From contig JACSRU010000058.1 in the NCBI GenBank assembly GCA_014879575.1, forward strand, positions 1 to 64,000: 64,000 nt of DNA, in the 5' to 3' direction. This document shows positions 16,716 through 27,199 of the stretch, piece after piece. The notes beneath the pieces are model-generated. The model worked only from the letters and a program-made list of their open reading frames with translations. It did not search any database and was not told the origin of the DNA. Within the stretch, counting starts at the first letter, position 1. Every line of letters starts with the position of its first letter. Source of the DNA: Chthoniobacterales bacterium. Its GTDB lineage: Bacteria; Verrucomicrobiota; Verrucomicrobiia; Chthoniobacterales; Terrimicrobiaceae. A program made the translations under genes and the position numbers.

Positions 16716-17080
16716 ACGACGACGCCCAATGCGGCGAGCTGCTTCTTGTTGTAACCCTCAAGCAAGCCGAGGGCATAGGCCAGCTTCGGCAGGCCGTCCG
16801 TGTAGTTCATCTCGATCATGCATGCCGGTTCGTCTTCCTCGGGTTCGCCGTCTTCACCGGGCACTTCCTCGAATTCCATCACGGTCACCGTGACGGGATA
16901 TTCTTTCCCGTCATGGATGAGCGTGGCCGGGCCACATTCGAGTTGCTGGTCGGCGTCGGCGGCGATGACTTCCTCGGTCGCATACCAGGTATTGTCTTGC
17001 TGGAAGCCTTGAGGTTGGTGGTAGGCCAGTTCGGAAAGTGCGGCGATTGTGTCGCCTTGTTTGAGGGTAATTTTTGGCAT
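16712..17080 (-). CDS. Hypothetical acidic protein (122 aa)
   Basis: This product starts MPKITLKQGDTIAALSELAY and is strongly acidic in its middle (EEVPGEDGEPEEDEPA). The sequence ACMIEMNYTDGLPKLAYALGLLEGY near the end looks like a compact helical segment. No family is recognised. It is coupled to the downstream nuclease-like gene by a four-base overlap. Acidic small proteins on islands sometimes mimic DNA, which is only a thought here. Confidence 0.55.
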   Translation of the reverse strand: MPKITLKQGDTIAALSELAYHQPQGFQQDNTWYATEEVIAADADQQLECGPATLIHDGKEYPVTVTVMEFEEVPGEDGEPEEDEPACMIEMNYTDGLPKLAYALGLLEGYNKKQLAALGVVV

Positions 17081-17127
17081 GGCTATGAAATCAGGCTACG
17101 AGGTTAGCCAAAACAAACTAAATCGAC

Positions 17128-17367
17128 CTATGGTGAAGTCTCGTCTCCGTCTTCCATTTGGGCGAGAAATGCAAGGAGGCTGTCATGACTGTTGCTAGGA
17201 TCGAAAGATTCAGGAGAATTCTTTGCAAGATACCTGGCGGCGAGCACGCGAGCTTCGTCGGTCCCGTGCTCATTCTCGATGCCTGGATTTTCTCGCAGAA
17301 AAGATGTAATCGCGATTTCGAGCTGCTCTGAAATTTCAGCAGGTTCAGATTGATCTGATGAAGACAT
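17128..17367 (-). CDS. Hypothetical small acidic protein (79 aa)
   Basis: The 79-residue product is acidic and Ser/Glu-rich (MSSSDQSEPAEISEQLEIAI) with a helical centre and an acidic end. It lies eight bases after the GHKL ATPase stop on the same strand, so it may be the last gene of the defence run. No family is recognised and no motif is visible. Confidence 0.5.
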   Translation of the reverse strand: MSSSDQSEPAEISEQLEIAITSFLRENPGIENEHGTDEARVLAARYLAKNSPESFDPSNSHDSLLAFLAQMEDGDETSP

Positions 17368-17375
17368 AAAGAAAT

Positions 17376-19412
17376 TTAAGCTGAGGTCTGGTTTTCGGGA
17401 TTAACAACGGTTGTCACCAATTCTTCTGTGGGGTCTTTCCCGCTATCTGTCTCTTCTGCGAGATCGCTTTCTGTGGGAATAAACTTGGCATGAGTCGCTT
17501 CCAAATAGGTCCTCGAACTTTCCCTGCTGGCTTCGTAACTAAGCGATTCATTTATGAATTGAAGCCGTGCGCGGGCATTCCCGATGACCTCGTTCCACTC
17601 GAATGCCCAAACCTGAATATTCAAGTCGCCGTCATCGAATACCAGTCCTTTACGCCGTTCCCGTTGATTTGCCTTCCGCTTGGCGTGGTCATCCATCTCG
17701 TTCGAAACAACGATGAATTTCCATCGTGTTTTCTCCTTCTGAAATCTACTGTCCTGGGCGACAGCAAGGGCATAACTTTCAGCTTGGGAAAGGATTTTTG
17801 AGTTAATTCGCTGTTTAGGGCGCTTCAACTCCACAACGAGGTGATCCCGCTCATCGTGTCTCGGCTGCACACTTCGACTCAACATGAGGTCAATTCTGCC
17901 TGCTTGTTCGTCTTCTCGAAGAACTGGGTCAGTAATTTCCTCACGCAATTTGTCCAGGTGAATAGCAAGAACCTCTTCAAGCGTTTTCTCACTTCCGGAG
18001 AGAGAAAATTCTTCGTCGAATATCCACGCTTCCGTTTCGAGAATTTTATGAAGCTGATCGCGTTCAAGAAGCTTCGCTTTAGTCTCCTTGTCATTAACCA
18101 GGTTTTCCAACGCAAGGAGAAAATCCAATCGATTAGCTACTGTTCTTGCGGAGCTGATGATATTCGAAAGCGATGTCGATTCAAGTAGCTGGGACAAGCT
18201 CTCCTGCTCCTCTTTCTTTAAGTTCAGCATCTCCGTGATGATCCGCTGAACCGATTCAGGATTCTCCTTCAAGGCCTGCGCAAGCAGGCGGAACATGAAT
18301 CGTTTGGATTTCGGGTCGGCCTCCTCAAACGAGGGCAAGTATGACTCAACGTTTACTGCCAGAATGTCGAAGACTTGCCGCTCTGCTTCCTCAACAACAT
18401 TTAGATGCTCTTTTTCTTCGAAGGGGTAAATTTGCTCGCGCTTCCAACGCTCCACAATCTGGCTTTGGCGCTCATGGAGTTTGCGGCGAAAGTGAGCTTT
18501 GACTGCCTGCTTTGCACTTCCAACAATGGCTGCTACATCGGCGTGCAACTCGTCCAGTGTAAGTAAACCCTGCTTATCAAGCTCTCGAAAGTGATCGCTC
18601 TTTACGTAGGCGGTGAATTCGAATCCTGGCGCTCGAATCTGTTGGCCGGCTTCCGTTTCGTGAAGAGAGACTCCATCCTTATCGCAAAGATGCACTACTC
18701 TTTTAGCAGGCATTAGCCATTCGACGACCGTAACGGAAGCCTCAACCTTCCGCCCGTCAGGAAGAAGGATCTCATCCAGAGGAATCTCCTTTTTGTCTTT
18801 TTGAAAAGAACCGGGATCAACCTTCACTCCATCATACTCTAAAGTGATAGATGGATATTGGCCCAAGTATGCCGCAAACAGCTTTGCAAACTCTTCTCGG
18901 GCGCTTTCATTGAGCAATGAACCGAGGCTCTTTTCGATACCCGAAATCACGACCTCCGTTCCGCATCCATTGCCGTTTGCCGGAGTCGGATCGGAAAATT
19001 GCAGGTTGGTCAAAGCATTGGAACGTCCGACAATCCTATAAGTAAACCGCGCACTATTGCTCTCATAGGTGGTGAGCCACTCTACCTGCGACCCCAGTGA
19101 AAATGCTTTGAAGCGTCCTTGCCCACTTTTGCCATGCAACGCGCGACCATTCATGCGAGCTTTTTTCTTCTTCCATGAGTCTCCGAGATTCCCAAAGAGA
19201 TGGCCCACCTCGGAATGGTCTATACCTACGCCTGTGTCTTTGACTCGGATTGTTTCGACACCATCAAGTTGATTGGTTTCAAGCCTGACAGAGACATTGT
19301 TTGCGCCAGCATCAAGGCCGTTCCAAATTAACTCCGCGACCGCCTTAATTGGCGAGGTATTGGCTAGGCTTTCGAGGAAGTCCTCCTTGGCTGCAATGGC
19401 GATTTTGTTCAT
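17376..19412 (-). CDS. GHKL (HSP90-type) ATPase with C-terminal PD-(D/E)XK-like nuclease domain
   Basis: The 678-residue protein opens with a Bergerat ATP-binding fold: AVAELIWNGLDAGA (metal Asn31), DTGVGID at 59-65 and GKSGQGRFKAFSLG at 94-107. This arrangement is typical of MORC-like and MutL/HSP90-like ATPases. A long middle region follows. The C-terminal part has GRIDLML around 505 and HLVVELKRPKQRI around 522-534, then SQAESYALAV, resembling Shedu/restriction-type endonuclease folds. A nucleotide-driven clamp coupled to a nuclease is inferred. Base composition is visibly less GC-rich than its neighbours, suggesting separate acquisition. Confidence 0.75.
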   Translation of the reverse strand: MNKIAIAAKEDFLESLANTSPIKAVAELIWNGLDAGANNVSVRLETNQLDGVETIRVKDTGVGIDHSEVGHLFGNLGDSWKKKKARMNGRALHGKSGQGRFKAFSLGSQVEWLTTYESNSARFTYRIVGRSNALTNLQFSDPTPANGNGCGTEVVISGIEKSLGSLLNESAREEFAKLFAAYLGQYPSITLEYDGVKVDPGSFQKDKKEIPLDEILLPDGRKVEASVTVVEWLMPAKRVVHLCDKDGVSLHETEAGQQIRAPGFEFTAYVKSDHFRELDKQGLLTLDELHADVAAIVGSAKQAVKAHFRRKLHERQSQIVERWKREQIYPFEEKEHLNVVEEAERQVFDILAVNVESYLPSFEEADPKSKRFMFRLLAQALKENPESVQRIITEMLNLKKEEQESLSQLLESTSLSNIISSARTVANRLDFLLALENLVNDKETKAKLLERDQLHKILETEAWIFDEEFSLSGSEKTLEEVLAIHLDKLREEITDPVLREDEQAGRIDLMLSRSVQPRHDERDHLVVELKRPKQRINSKILSQAESYALAVAQDSRFQKEKTRWKFIVVSNEMDDHAKRKANQRERRKGLVFDDGDLNIQVWAFEWNEVIGNARARLQFINESLSYEASRESSRTYLEATHAKFIPTESDLAEETDSGKDPTEELVTTVVNPENQTSA

Positions 19413-19430
19413 CTGGGGATGATTTTATAG

Positions 19431-22247
19431 TTACTCCCAATCTTTTGTTTTGAAGCCGAGCGCCGTTGCGTTTTCGGAGACGGCACGCTTCGTCTGATCC
19501 GAAGCGCCTTCCGGGAAGTCGGCCGAAATTTCCAAAGTCACTTTCACGTTAGCATTGGGATCGTTGCCGAGAACGGAGATGATTTCCTCCGCGATCTGAA
19601 CGAGGCGCACCTTGGCGGTCGCCGGGGTAATATCGGCCGAACCATAGAACGCCTTGGCCTTCGCCGTTGTGGGCGTCGCCGGCGGAACCGGCGTGGACGT
19701 TCCAGTTGTCGGCGGTGTTTCCTGAACTGGAGGAGCTGTCGGCGATGGAATTGTGCCGCCACTCGGCGGTGCAGGGGCCTGCTTGGCTGCGTAGTCCCTC
19801 GCTGCCTGAGGTTCGATTAGCAGAAGCGTATCATCGAACTGGATGTTAGCGTCGCCGAGTTTGAACCCGTCGAATGTGTCCCCGGACTGGCCGTAAGCCG
19901 TCCCGAAGAAATCTTTCGTGTCGGCTCCCTTGACGATGGCCTGAGCCAATACGCCATTGTCCCGAAGGCGCGGAAGGTAGAGGTAACGAAGAGTGTCCTC
20001 CCAGAAATCGAAAGCGCGGATCGCCGTTTTATCGGCCTTCCAATACAGCTCCTTCAACTTCGTGCGAAGGTGGATGGGTGACCATGCCGGAATAACGAGT
20101 TCGTTTTCGGACGTGACGCGCTCAACCTCTTTTCCGAGTGACGATCCGCTCGTGTTCAACGCGAAAGCCTCCACGGAAATTTTCGTCTCGGTCGCATTGT
20201 ATTGAACGGGGCAGAGCAACCATTTGTAGCAGTCCCTCGCCACGCGGGCCAAAACGTCGGTGGCCGTTTCAAATTCCTTCTCGGCCTGCTTTTGCTGCAA
20301 GAGGTCGATGTTCAGTCGAGTCAATTTGATGTCTTCGACGATGCTTCCCCATGCGAGGGCTGTGCGGATGCTGTCGTTCAGGCGCGACAAGCCTCCGTGG
20401 TCGGCGGCGAGGAAGACGAGGCGGTTGCCGCGATACCGGGGTTTGCCGCCGTTGTTGCGAACGTAATCCAGCACCGCGTCGAAAGCCATACGCGTCTCTT
20501 CCTTCGCATAGGCATTGTTGGGAGGAAGCACAACCAGCCGCAATTCGCTGTCGTCCGGAACGTCGGAGTGCGGGGTGAAGATGTGCGTGCCGTCGAAGGT
20601 GGCTATTCCGCTAGCCAGCTTTTTCAAGACATCGGCGATTTTCCCGCGAACCTCGTTCTTTTCCTCGAAGCGCCGCTTGCGATCCTCCATCTCGCGCCGG
20701 AGGTTGGCACGGGTGTCGAACCAGAAACGGGTGTTGTCCTGCGCCTTGTCGCCGGAATTGTTCAGGTAATGAAGCCGGTCGGCGATCCGGTTGAGCGCGT
20801 CTGTGTAAACGGAAGCCGTCTGGCCCGGCTGAAGGCAGCCGAGCAGGATGCGGGCGCGGTCCAGCCCGCGCACGCCCGGCTTTGTTGCAACGGAGGACGG
20901 CGCGGTGCCGAGGAACAGCGTGCGAGCGGCGCGGCGGGCGGCCTGGATGGCTCCGAAACGCGGCTCCTTCGATTCAAGTTCCGTCGTTTCCGCCCGGTCA
21001 CCGTCGATGTCCTTTTCCAAAACTGGGTCCCAGCCGGCGGGCAGATAGTAGGTCAGTTCGTTTCGCGTGTTGCCGTCGTAAAGCGGCAGGCTGCCCGGCA
21101 GGATGAGCAAATCCTTGTTGTCGTCCTTCCAAAGCCGATAGATGACCTTCGCCATCAATTTCAGAACGCCACGGGTGCGCTGAAAACCATCGATGGTCGT
21201 CCAGTCCTCATAGAGCCGGTCGAAGACTTCGGGATGGATCGGGTAGGCTCGCAGCAGCCTCTCGAAATACTGCACCTCCTGCGTCTCGGATGGCAGGCGG
21301 GTTCCCTCCCCGATGTAGGCGTCGGCAAATGCCCGGCTGACGGTTTCCCGCATTTTGGGATCGCGCAGTTCCGGCTCAAAGAGCCTGCGCCGCACGATTT
21401 CAAAGGCTTCCTCCGTGGCCACGGGTTTCCAGAGGGCTTGCACCCGCCCGAAAGTCTTTTCCAACGCCTTGAGCGTGGCGACGCCGCGCTGGCTGCCGAC
21501 CTCGATTTCCGATTCCGGGAGCGATGCGAGGATAACCGCGTTGGGAACCAGCTTGGCCGCCTCCGTCAACGCCTGCACGAAGGACAGATTGCTGTCGTAG
21601 GTCCCCCCGCAAATTTGGCTGCTCTCGGGGAACTGGCGGATGTAGGCGACCAGTTCATCCACGAGGACCACGCAAGGTGCGTGCTGCTCTAAAAGTGTGA
21701 CGAGAGCGGATTTCCCCGGAGAGGTCCCGCTCGCATCTGCCTCTCCCACGAGAGAAAAAGCGCTCTCGCCGCCCAACTGCCACGCCAGTTCTCCCCAGAG
21801 CGTGTTGACGGTGCTGCCACCCATCTTGCGAGGAATATCGGGAGCGAGGTCTGTGCCGTCGAGCACCGCGATGCGGGCCTGCGGAACGTCCATCAGCCCA
21901 GCTTTGTCGAGAAGATCGGGCACCCCCGGCAGGTCTTGAATCGAGCACTTCCGCGAGGCGAGATGATAGACCGCGAGCAACGTGTGCGTTTTGCCGCCGC
22001 CGAAGGCCGTTTGAAGCTGAATGACCGGCTCGCCCCCTTTGCCGTTGAGACGCTGCGCGACCTGCGTAAGCAACAGGCGCATGCCCTCGGTGATGAACGT
22101 GCGCTGAAAAAATGCCTGGGCATCGCCGTATTCCTTTCCGGCCTTGCCTTTGCGCACGGCGGTAATGTCGGCGGCGAACTCCGACTGCTGGAATGTGCCT
22201 TCCAATACGTCGGGATGCGGGATGGCGATTTCTCTCCAAGGTTTCAT
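19431..22247 (-). CDS. DUF499-family AAA+ ATPase (anti-phage associated)
   Basis: The start is fixed at 22247 ([19 protein letters not shown]) by the ATGA overlap with the methylase stop, giving 938 residues. Walker A is [10 protein letters not shown] with GGGKT at 83-87, and Walker B is [14 protein letters not shown] at 193-206. The remainder has the family order ending in a Pro/Thr-rich linker near 825-865 and a short C-terminal domain. DUF499 (COG1483) proteins recur beside DUF1156 methylases in predicted defence islands and are thought to be ATP-driven partners. A biochemical role is not established. Confidence 0.88.
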   Translation of the reverse strand: MKPWREIAIPHPDVLEGTFQQSEFAADITAVRKGKAGKEYGDAQAFFQRTFITEGMRLLLTQVAQRLNGKGGEPVIQLQTAFGGGKTHTLLAVYHLASRKCSIQDLPGVPDLLDKAGLMDVPQARIAVLDGTDLAPDIPRKMGGSTVNTLWGELAWQLGGESAFSLVGEADASGTSPGKSALVTLLEQHAPCVVLVDELVAYIRQFPESSQICGGTYDSNLSFVQALTEAAKLVPNAVILASLPESEIEVGSQRGVATLKALEKTFGRVQALWKPVATEEAFEIVRRRLFEPELRDPKMRETVSRAFADAYIGEGTRLPSETQEVQYFERLLRAYPIHPEVFDRLYEDWTTIDGFQRTRGVLKLMAKVIYRLWKDDNKDLLILPGSLPLYDGNTRNELTYYLPAGWDPVLEKDIDGDRAETTELESKEPRFGAIQAARRAARTLFLGTAPSSVATKPGVRGLDRARILLGCLQPGQTASVYTDALNRIADRLHYLNNSGDKAQDNTRFWFDTRANLRREMEDRKRRFEEKNEVRGKIADVLKKLASGIATFDGTHIFTPHSDVPDDSELRLVVLPPNNAYAKEETRMAFDAVLDYVRNNGGKPRYRGNRLVFLAADHGGLSRLNDSIRTALAWGSIVEDIKLTRLNIDLLQQKQAEKEFETATDVLARVARDCYKWLLCPVQYNATETKISVEAFALNTSGSSLGKEVERVTSENELVIPAWSPIHLRTKLKELYWKADKTAIRAFDFWEDTLRYLYLPRLRDNGVLAQAIVKGADTKDFFGTAYGQSGDTFDGFKLGDANIQFDDTLLLIEPQAARDYAAKQAPAPPSGGTIPSPTAPPVQETPPTTGTSTPVPPATPTTAKAKAFYGSADITPATAKVRLVQIAEEIISVLGNDPNANVKVTLEISADFPEGASDQTKRAVSENATALGFKTKDWE

Positions 22248-25135
22248 AGGGTTTCTCCGAAGAGGTCTTTGTCCTCCGTGATCTGGCCAGCGGCGGCTTC
22301 GATAGCTGTCCAGCCGGTGATGAGTTCGTTGTAGGCACGGGCGTCCTCGGCGCGGTTGGAACGCTCGCACAGCGTGTAAAGGCGGTAGGCGAGTTGGCGG
22401 GTGGCCTCGGCCTTGTGGCGGATCGTGGAGAGGAGGTGGGCGGCGGCAACGTCGCCGCCGTTTTTGTGAGCACGGATGAGGTGATGAAGGCTTTCCCATA
22501 CCGGAAGGCGTGGGTCGGCAGCAGGGTTCCAATCCTCGGGATACTCGGACCATTTGAGCAGGCGCACCTTGCCGCCTCCGCTTTCCAGCACGCCGGAGTG
22601 CTTCACCCCATCCACGCTCGTGCCCTTGGCGCGGGCCAGCACATCGGCCTCGCCGAAAGGACCGGAGTTCCAGCTGTATTGATCAAACCAATGCAGACAG
22701 AATTGCGTATCGTGATCGAAATCGTCCTCGGCGAGGAAGCGGTTGATGAGTTGCAGTGCGGTGCGAACGGTCATCGGCGTGCCGTCCGCCTCCAGCACGG
22801 CGGTGTATTTGGAGAAGACGGCCATGCCGGGGCCGATGATGGCCTGGGACAAATCTACCGGCGCGACCGGCGACCGATCTTCGCCTGCACCCTTGGTCAT
22901 TTCGTCGAGGGCTTCGGGGAGGACGGTATTGAGTTCGCGAATGAACTCACGGCGCGAAATGCTCGGCGCGTCGGTAGGGCGCTTACGGCAGACAAGAATA
23001 ACGCTGGAGGCAAGGGCGTTTGCATCCGCCCCAATCATTCTATTACCCATTTCGGTGCGCATGGGCCACGTGCCCGAGAGCTGGAGATCTGATCTGTGGA
23101 CGGCCTCAAGGAACGTCTCCCAGCCGGTCGAGCTAGTTCCCGATTCCGATTCTGTATCCGATTGTTTAAATGCGTAATAAATCGTGATCGGATACGAGGC
23201 GTGCCCCTGAGTGGCCAAGCTCCGCATTGCCTTGGTCATTCCAACCAGGAAAAACTGTTCAGCCTTCTCTTTGGAGCCATGCCGGTATGGCGTTGCAACT
23301 AACTCTTCAGCCTTTGGCGTTGCGACTGTTGAAAGGACGGATGAGAAGACATCCCGCAACCCCCGCCGCAACCAAATGTAAAAGAAATCCGACAGATCAG
23401 CATAGCCAATATTATCGTAGTATGGCGGGTCTGTCGAAATTACCTTCGCCGTAGAGAAAGATTGAGTTTGCGCATCGGCTTGCGCCACCACCCCTGGATG
23501 GCCGTTCCCAAGACGATCAAGAACTCGCATCATGTTTTGGAGAGAAACGAGGTAGTCGCCCGCCATTCCGCCCAACGCGTTTGCCTCAGAAAAATCCCAA
23601 ACCATCGGGAGTGCCTGTCGGCCAAATGTGGCGATGGATTGGTCCATTGTGGTTTTCCACCGACAGAGAGATGTTTGAGCATCCGACATTTTGCTTACGG
23701 CCAATGCGAGATACACGCTGACAGCTTCGGCGTAGGCTTGGGAGCCAGTGCCGCCGGATTCGAGGGGGCGGGAATCGTCGGGCAGACCGGAGGCTTCCGC
23801 ATCTTGGCGGATGCGCTCCCGCGCCTCGCCCACCAGATCGCTGAAGGTCGTCAGCGCTACCAACTGCCGGGAGGTGAAAAGGTCGCCGTAGGTCGTGAGG
23901 CCATAGTTGGGAGTCTTGAAGTCGCGTGGATTGTTGGGAAGAAGCATCTCTGGCTTCCATGTCGGTTCCGCCCGTGCTGCGGCAGCTTCCATTTCGACAG
24001 TCGACGCAAGATAAACTCGACCGCGAACGCCTTCAGCAACAATTGCCATGAGCTTTTGCTCCATTCGGCCAGCCTTTCCTTGCTCGCGAATGTAATCGTA
24101 GTCGATGGGCGTATCGGACATCAGGCAGCGAAAAGCCTTTCGCTTCCCGGCAGTCGTGCCGCCCAAGGCCTCCGGCGGCGGCGTGCCAATCTTGACGTTG
24201 AAGCGGTAGCTGTCTCCCTCGACAATGGGCTGCACGTAGGCCTCTTTGCCTGCCTTGCTCGACAGAATGAAAGTCGAGGCGAGCGGCACATCCACATGGG
24301 AAAAGGCGGGGTTTGGGCTTTTTACGGTGCGTGCCCAGAGCCACGCGATGACGGTGAGCTTCTGGCCGACGAAGGGTTTGAGGTCGGACCGTTCGCGGGC
24401 CATCTCAGCGGTGATTTCCACCTTGGGATACAAATGTCCGATGCGTTTCTCCGCCTCGGCACGTATCCACGCGCCGTAGTGCCGCACGTCCTCAGCGAGT
24501 CCCGTGGCCCCTTTCCACGATGCCGAGCGTTCGCCCCGCTTGACCGCCGCGGGATTCACCGGCGGTTTTCCGGCGAAGCGCGGCGGAATCTCGATCATGG
24601 CCTTATTGATAAGCACGGGCACGGGATTGAGGTCGGAGGCATACGCCTCCAGCCCGAGCCTCTGTGCTTCCAGCGGGATGGCCCCGCCCCCGGCGAAGGG
24701 ATCGTGCAAGGCGGGAAGCTTGTCGGGGTTGAACAACTCGGCGGCCTGCGGGTGATCCCTATTGAGTTCGCAGACCTCGCGCCACGAGCGGCGTATCTCG
24801 ACGCGAGCGCGTTCCAGCACGGCCTCGTTGGTGGTGTTTTCCCACTGCACGAGGTCTTCGATGATCTTGAATAGTTCCTTCCGCTTCTTCGCGGCTTCGT
24901 GCTTGTTCACGCCATACTTGAACCCCTGCCCCTGCTGGTAACCGGGATCATTGACAAGTTGAGCAAAGATGACCGCCCGCGCCGCCGCCAACGGTCGCCG
25001 TGCCCACCAAAGATGCAGCGTGGATGGATGCCCATGCCGGATGGATTTCTCCCGCGCTGCGGCAGCATTGATCGCATCAAGCGGCAACGCGACCTCGATG
25101 AGCTTGCGGGGGGATTTGATGGGGTGGGCGGACAT
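22244..25135 (-). CDS. DUF1156 adenine-specific DNA methyltransferase
   Basis: This 963-residue enzyme starts with the DUF1156 signature ([20 protein letters not shown], then [20 protein letters not shown]). The AdoMet-binding motif [13 protein letters not shown] is at 145-157 and the catalytic motif [20 protein letters not shown] is near residue 568, as in N6-adenine or N4-cytosine methylases of COG1743. In defence loci such enzymes mark self DNA. It overlaps both flanking genes, by one base upstream and four downstream, so expression is tied to the TOPRIM and DUF499 genes. Confidence 0.92.
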   Translation of the reverse strand: MSAHPIKSPRKLIEVALPLDAINAAAAREKSIRHGHPSTLHLWWARRPLAAARAVIFAQLVNDPGYQQGQGFKYGVNKHEAAKKRKELFKIIEDLVQWENTTNEAVLERARVEIRRSWREVCELNRDHPQAAELFNPDKLPALHDPFAGGGAIPLEAQRLGLEAYASDLNPVPVLINKAMIEIPPRFAGKPPVNPAAVKRGERSASWKGATGLAEDVRHYGAWIRAEAEKRIGHLYPKVEITAEMARERSDLKPFVGQKLTVIAWLWARTVKSPNPAFSHVDVPLASTFILSSKAGKEAYVQPIVEGDSYRFNVKIGTPPPEALGGTTAGKRKAFRCLMSDTPIDYDYIREQGKAGRMEQKLMAIVAEGVRGRVYLASTVEMEAAAARAEPTWKPEMLLPNNPRDFKTPNYGLTTYGDLFTSRQLVALTTFSDLVGEARERIRQDAEASGLPDDSRPLESGGTGSQAYAEAVSVYLALAVSKMSDAQTSLCRWKTTMDQSIATFGRQALPMVWDFSEANALGGMAGDYLVSLQNMMRVLDRLGNGHPGVVAQADAQTQSFSTAKVISTDPPYYDNIGYADLSDFFYIWLRRGLRDVFSSVLSTVATPKAEELVATPYRHGSKEKAEQFFLVGMTKAMRSLATQGHASYPITIYYAFKQSDTESESGTSSTGWETFLEAVHRSDLQLSGTWPMRTEMGNRMIGADANALASSVILVCRKRPTDAPSISRREFIRELNTVLPEALDEMTKGAGEDRSPVAPVDLSQAIIGPGMAVFSKYTAVLEADGTPMTVRTALQLINRFLAEDDFDHDTQFCLHWFDQYSWNSGPFGEADVLARAKGTSVDGVKHSGVLESGGGKVRLLKWSEYPEDWNPAADPRLPVWESLHHLIRAHKNGGDVAAAHLLSTIRHKAEATRQLAYRLYTLCERSNRAEDARAYNELITGWTAIEAAAGQITEDKDLFGETL

Positions 25136-25830
25136 CAGGCGGCGGGTGGTGCAGGAGCAGGTGCAGGCGGGACCGCGACAGGGTTCAAAGAGCCAGGGTA
25201 GAATCGTTCGATTTCATGAATTAGAAATTCCGCGAAGCTCCGAATACCTTGAAGGTTATGAGGATTGGTAGCGGGCTGGTGCCCGAGATTCGCCTTCACG
25301 TTGCGCAAAGATTCCCAGGAGACAAAGTCAGCAGGGAGACTGCCCTTACCGTAACCGGGGAAGATGCGCTTGATCTCTGGGAGATAGCCTTCGGAATGAA
25401 GCGGCGTGATAAAATGACGAAGGCCGCCGGGACCACCGAATTTAAGCCACTCTGCCAAGGGGGCACCATCGAAATGCAGGGCGAAGAAATCCTCGAAATT
25501 GTGAAAAGAGAACAGAAAGTCGGGGATGCCGGCTGTCTTTGCGGCATAGTTGTCGGCGCAATGGTAATCGTTGCGATGGTAGAGGTCGAAGTCCGCCCAG
25601 ACCTGAATGGAAGGGATTTTCCGATTGTCAGTGCGGGTTCGGTTGTAGGCACTCTTGATTTTCCCGAAGGAGCCAGTCTTGGCAACGGCATGCATCGGGC
25701 CGATAAAGCGCAGGGGCGCTTCAAAGGTGTCGGGAGGCAATGGCTGAGAGTCCAGAAAACTTTGCAGGCGCTGTAAATAGGCGTGCTCCGATTCTCCTTC
25801 GCAGACAATAATGTGGCGAGTGCAAGGCAT
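25135..25830 (-). CDS. TOPRIM-like nuclease (RloB/DUF4276/AbiLii type)
   Basis: The 231-residue protein starts [19 protein letters not shown], with the TOPRIM catalytic Glu11, and has [11 protein letters not shown] with Asp80 and Asp82, the DxD metal site. [14 protein letters not shown] corresponds to the conserved motif of RloB-type proteins. The C-terminus is a Pro/Ala tail. Such TOPRIM proteins pair with OLD/RloA-like ATPases in abortive infection systems, and the AAA ATPase is directly upstream. It overlaps the methylase start by one base (TGATG). Confidence 0.78.
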   Translation of the reverse strand: MPCTRHIIVCEGESEHAYLQRLQSFLDSQPLPPDTFEAPLRFIGPMHAVAKTGSFGKIKSAYNRTRTDNRKIPSIQVWADFDLYHRNDYHCADNYAAKTAGIPDFLFSFHNFEDFFALHFDGAPLAEWLKFGGPGGLRHFITPLHSEGYLPEIKRIFPGYGKGSLPADFVSWESLRNVKANLGHQPATNPHNLQGIRSFAEFLIHEIERFYPGSLNPVAVPPAPAPAPPAA

Positions 25831-25832
25831 GG

Positions 25833-27119
25833 CTACAGCGCCGGGTGGGGAACGCCGGAATAGAATCCAGCGAGATATTGCTTGCGGAAGTTGGTGACAT
25901 TTCGAATGTCTTCGCCGTCTTTTTTGAGATCAACCAGGCGGCGAACGAGGGTGCCGTTGGCGAGCGTTTTCTTGACCAATGCGATTTCGGAAAGCCGCAG
26001 AATGGCGTCGTCGAGGATGTCGGTATTATGCGTGGTAAAGATGAGCTGCGCGCCCTTGGGGTTGGTTCGTCGTGTTTTGAATAACATCACGATTTCCCGC
26101 ATGAGTAAGGGATGGAGCGAGCATTCGAGTTCGTCCACCAGCAGAATTCCACCGATCTTGAGCGAATAGAGAACGAGGCCGACGAGGCCGGCCAGCCTTT
26201 GGGTGCCGTCGGACTCGTGCTTTATGAAGTCGAGCAACGTGAGTTTGCCGGCCGCGTTTTTGTGACTGCTGGTAATTAACAGCGCATGTTTTGCTCCTGT
26301 AGCCTGATTGATCCTGGTAATGCCCGGCAACTCAACCTCGTCCTTGGCTATCTCTTTTTGGACAATGTCGATCGCAGCGATGTCAATATCGAGGCGGCGA
26401 ACCACATCCGTAATTTCCCGAAGAGCGGCGTCTTCGTCTCCGTCCAGCGTCGAGGCCAGAATCTCGACAGCGACAGGAAGCAAAACTGTTTCGCTGTTGA
26501 TCAGCAAATGGAGCGATTTCGCAAAAAATCCAAAGACGTTGCTTAGATCGCTATTCAAACCTCGATAGCCGCGAGCGATGCGATTAAGAAAAGGCTTAGT
26601 TTGCCGTCCCTCACCGTCAGAGGATTCCACTCGAAGAATATCAGAAAGTTTTTTCTCAGAGTAAGATTCGGAAATGATCTGCGGGGCAAAAACGCCCTCA
26701 AGCTTCTTAATGGCGTAAAGCGGTTCTCCGTTTTTGCTTAATGCTTCGTCGAGAATTTCCTTCGCATTGTAGGTGAGGCGATACTCGAAACATTCTCCCT
26801 CGATGAGAAACTTCAGTTCGAATGTCGTCTCGGAGAATTTCGGGTTGAGCAAATTTGGTTCGAAGACCTCTGGAAGTTTTGGGCCGGCAGTCACCAAATG
26901 CCTGAATACCGCGAGGGCTTTGAGAATGTTCGTTTTCCCTGAGGCATTCGCACCAAAGAATGCCATGCAAGGCGTAAGGCGATGATTTTCGCCTGCATCA
27001 AGAAACGGGAGAATTTCTTGTTTTTGGTAGCCGTTGGGCGCTTTCCCCTCGCCGTATGAAAAGTCCAATTTCAGCTCCAGAATGGACCTGAAATTCCGAA
27101 CGAAAAAGGAGGATAACAT
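25833..27119 (-). CDS. OLD/RloA-like AAA ATPase (AAA_15/AAA_21 type)
   Basis: The 428-residue product has an SMC-like ABC ATPase layout. The N-terminus is MLSSFFVRNFRSILELKLDF, Walker A is FFGANASGKTN at 54-64, and Walker B is GGILLVDELECSLHPLL near 325, followed by FTTHNTDILDD containing the switch His. No nuclease domain is fused; the TOPRIM partner is the next gene, two bases downstream. This resembles two-gene defence modules such as AbiL or PARIS. The sequence is less GC-rich than the helicase and methylase genes. Confidence 0.82.
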   Translation of the reverse strand: MLSSFFVRNFRSILELKLDFSYGEGKAPNGYQKQEILPFLDAGENHRLTPCMAFFGANASGKTNILKALAVFRHLVTAGPKLPEVFEPNLLNPKFSETTFELKFLIEGECFEYRLTYNAKEILDEALSKNGEPLYAIKKLEGVFAPQIISESYSEKKLSDILRVESSDGEGRQTKPFLNRIARGYRGLNSDLSNVFGFFAKSLHLLINSETVLLPVAVEILASTLDGDEDAALREITDVVRRLDIDIAAIDIVQKEIAKDEVELPGITRINQATGAKHALLITSSHKNAAGKLTLLDFIKHESDGTQRLAGLVGLVLYSLKIGGILLVDELECSLHPLLMREIVMLFKTRRTNPKGAQLIFTTHNTDILDDAILRLSEIALVKKTLANGTLVRRLVDLKKDGEDIRNVTNFRKQYLAGFYSGVPHPAL

Positions 27120-27199
27120 GATTTTGTGATGGATTTCTACTCATTCAAGGCGAAATCCGGGATATGGCAACAAGAATAAACAGATTTTTTGTTTATTTT

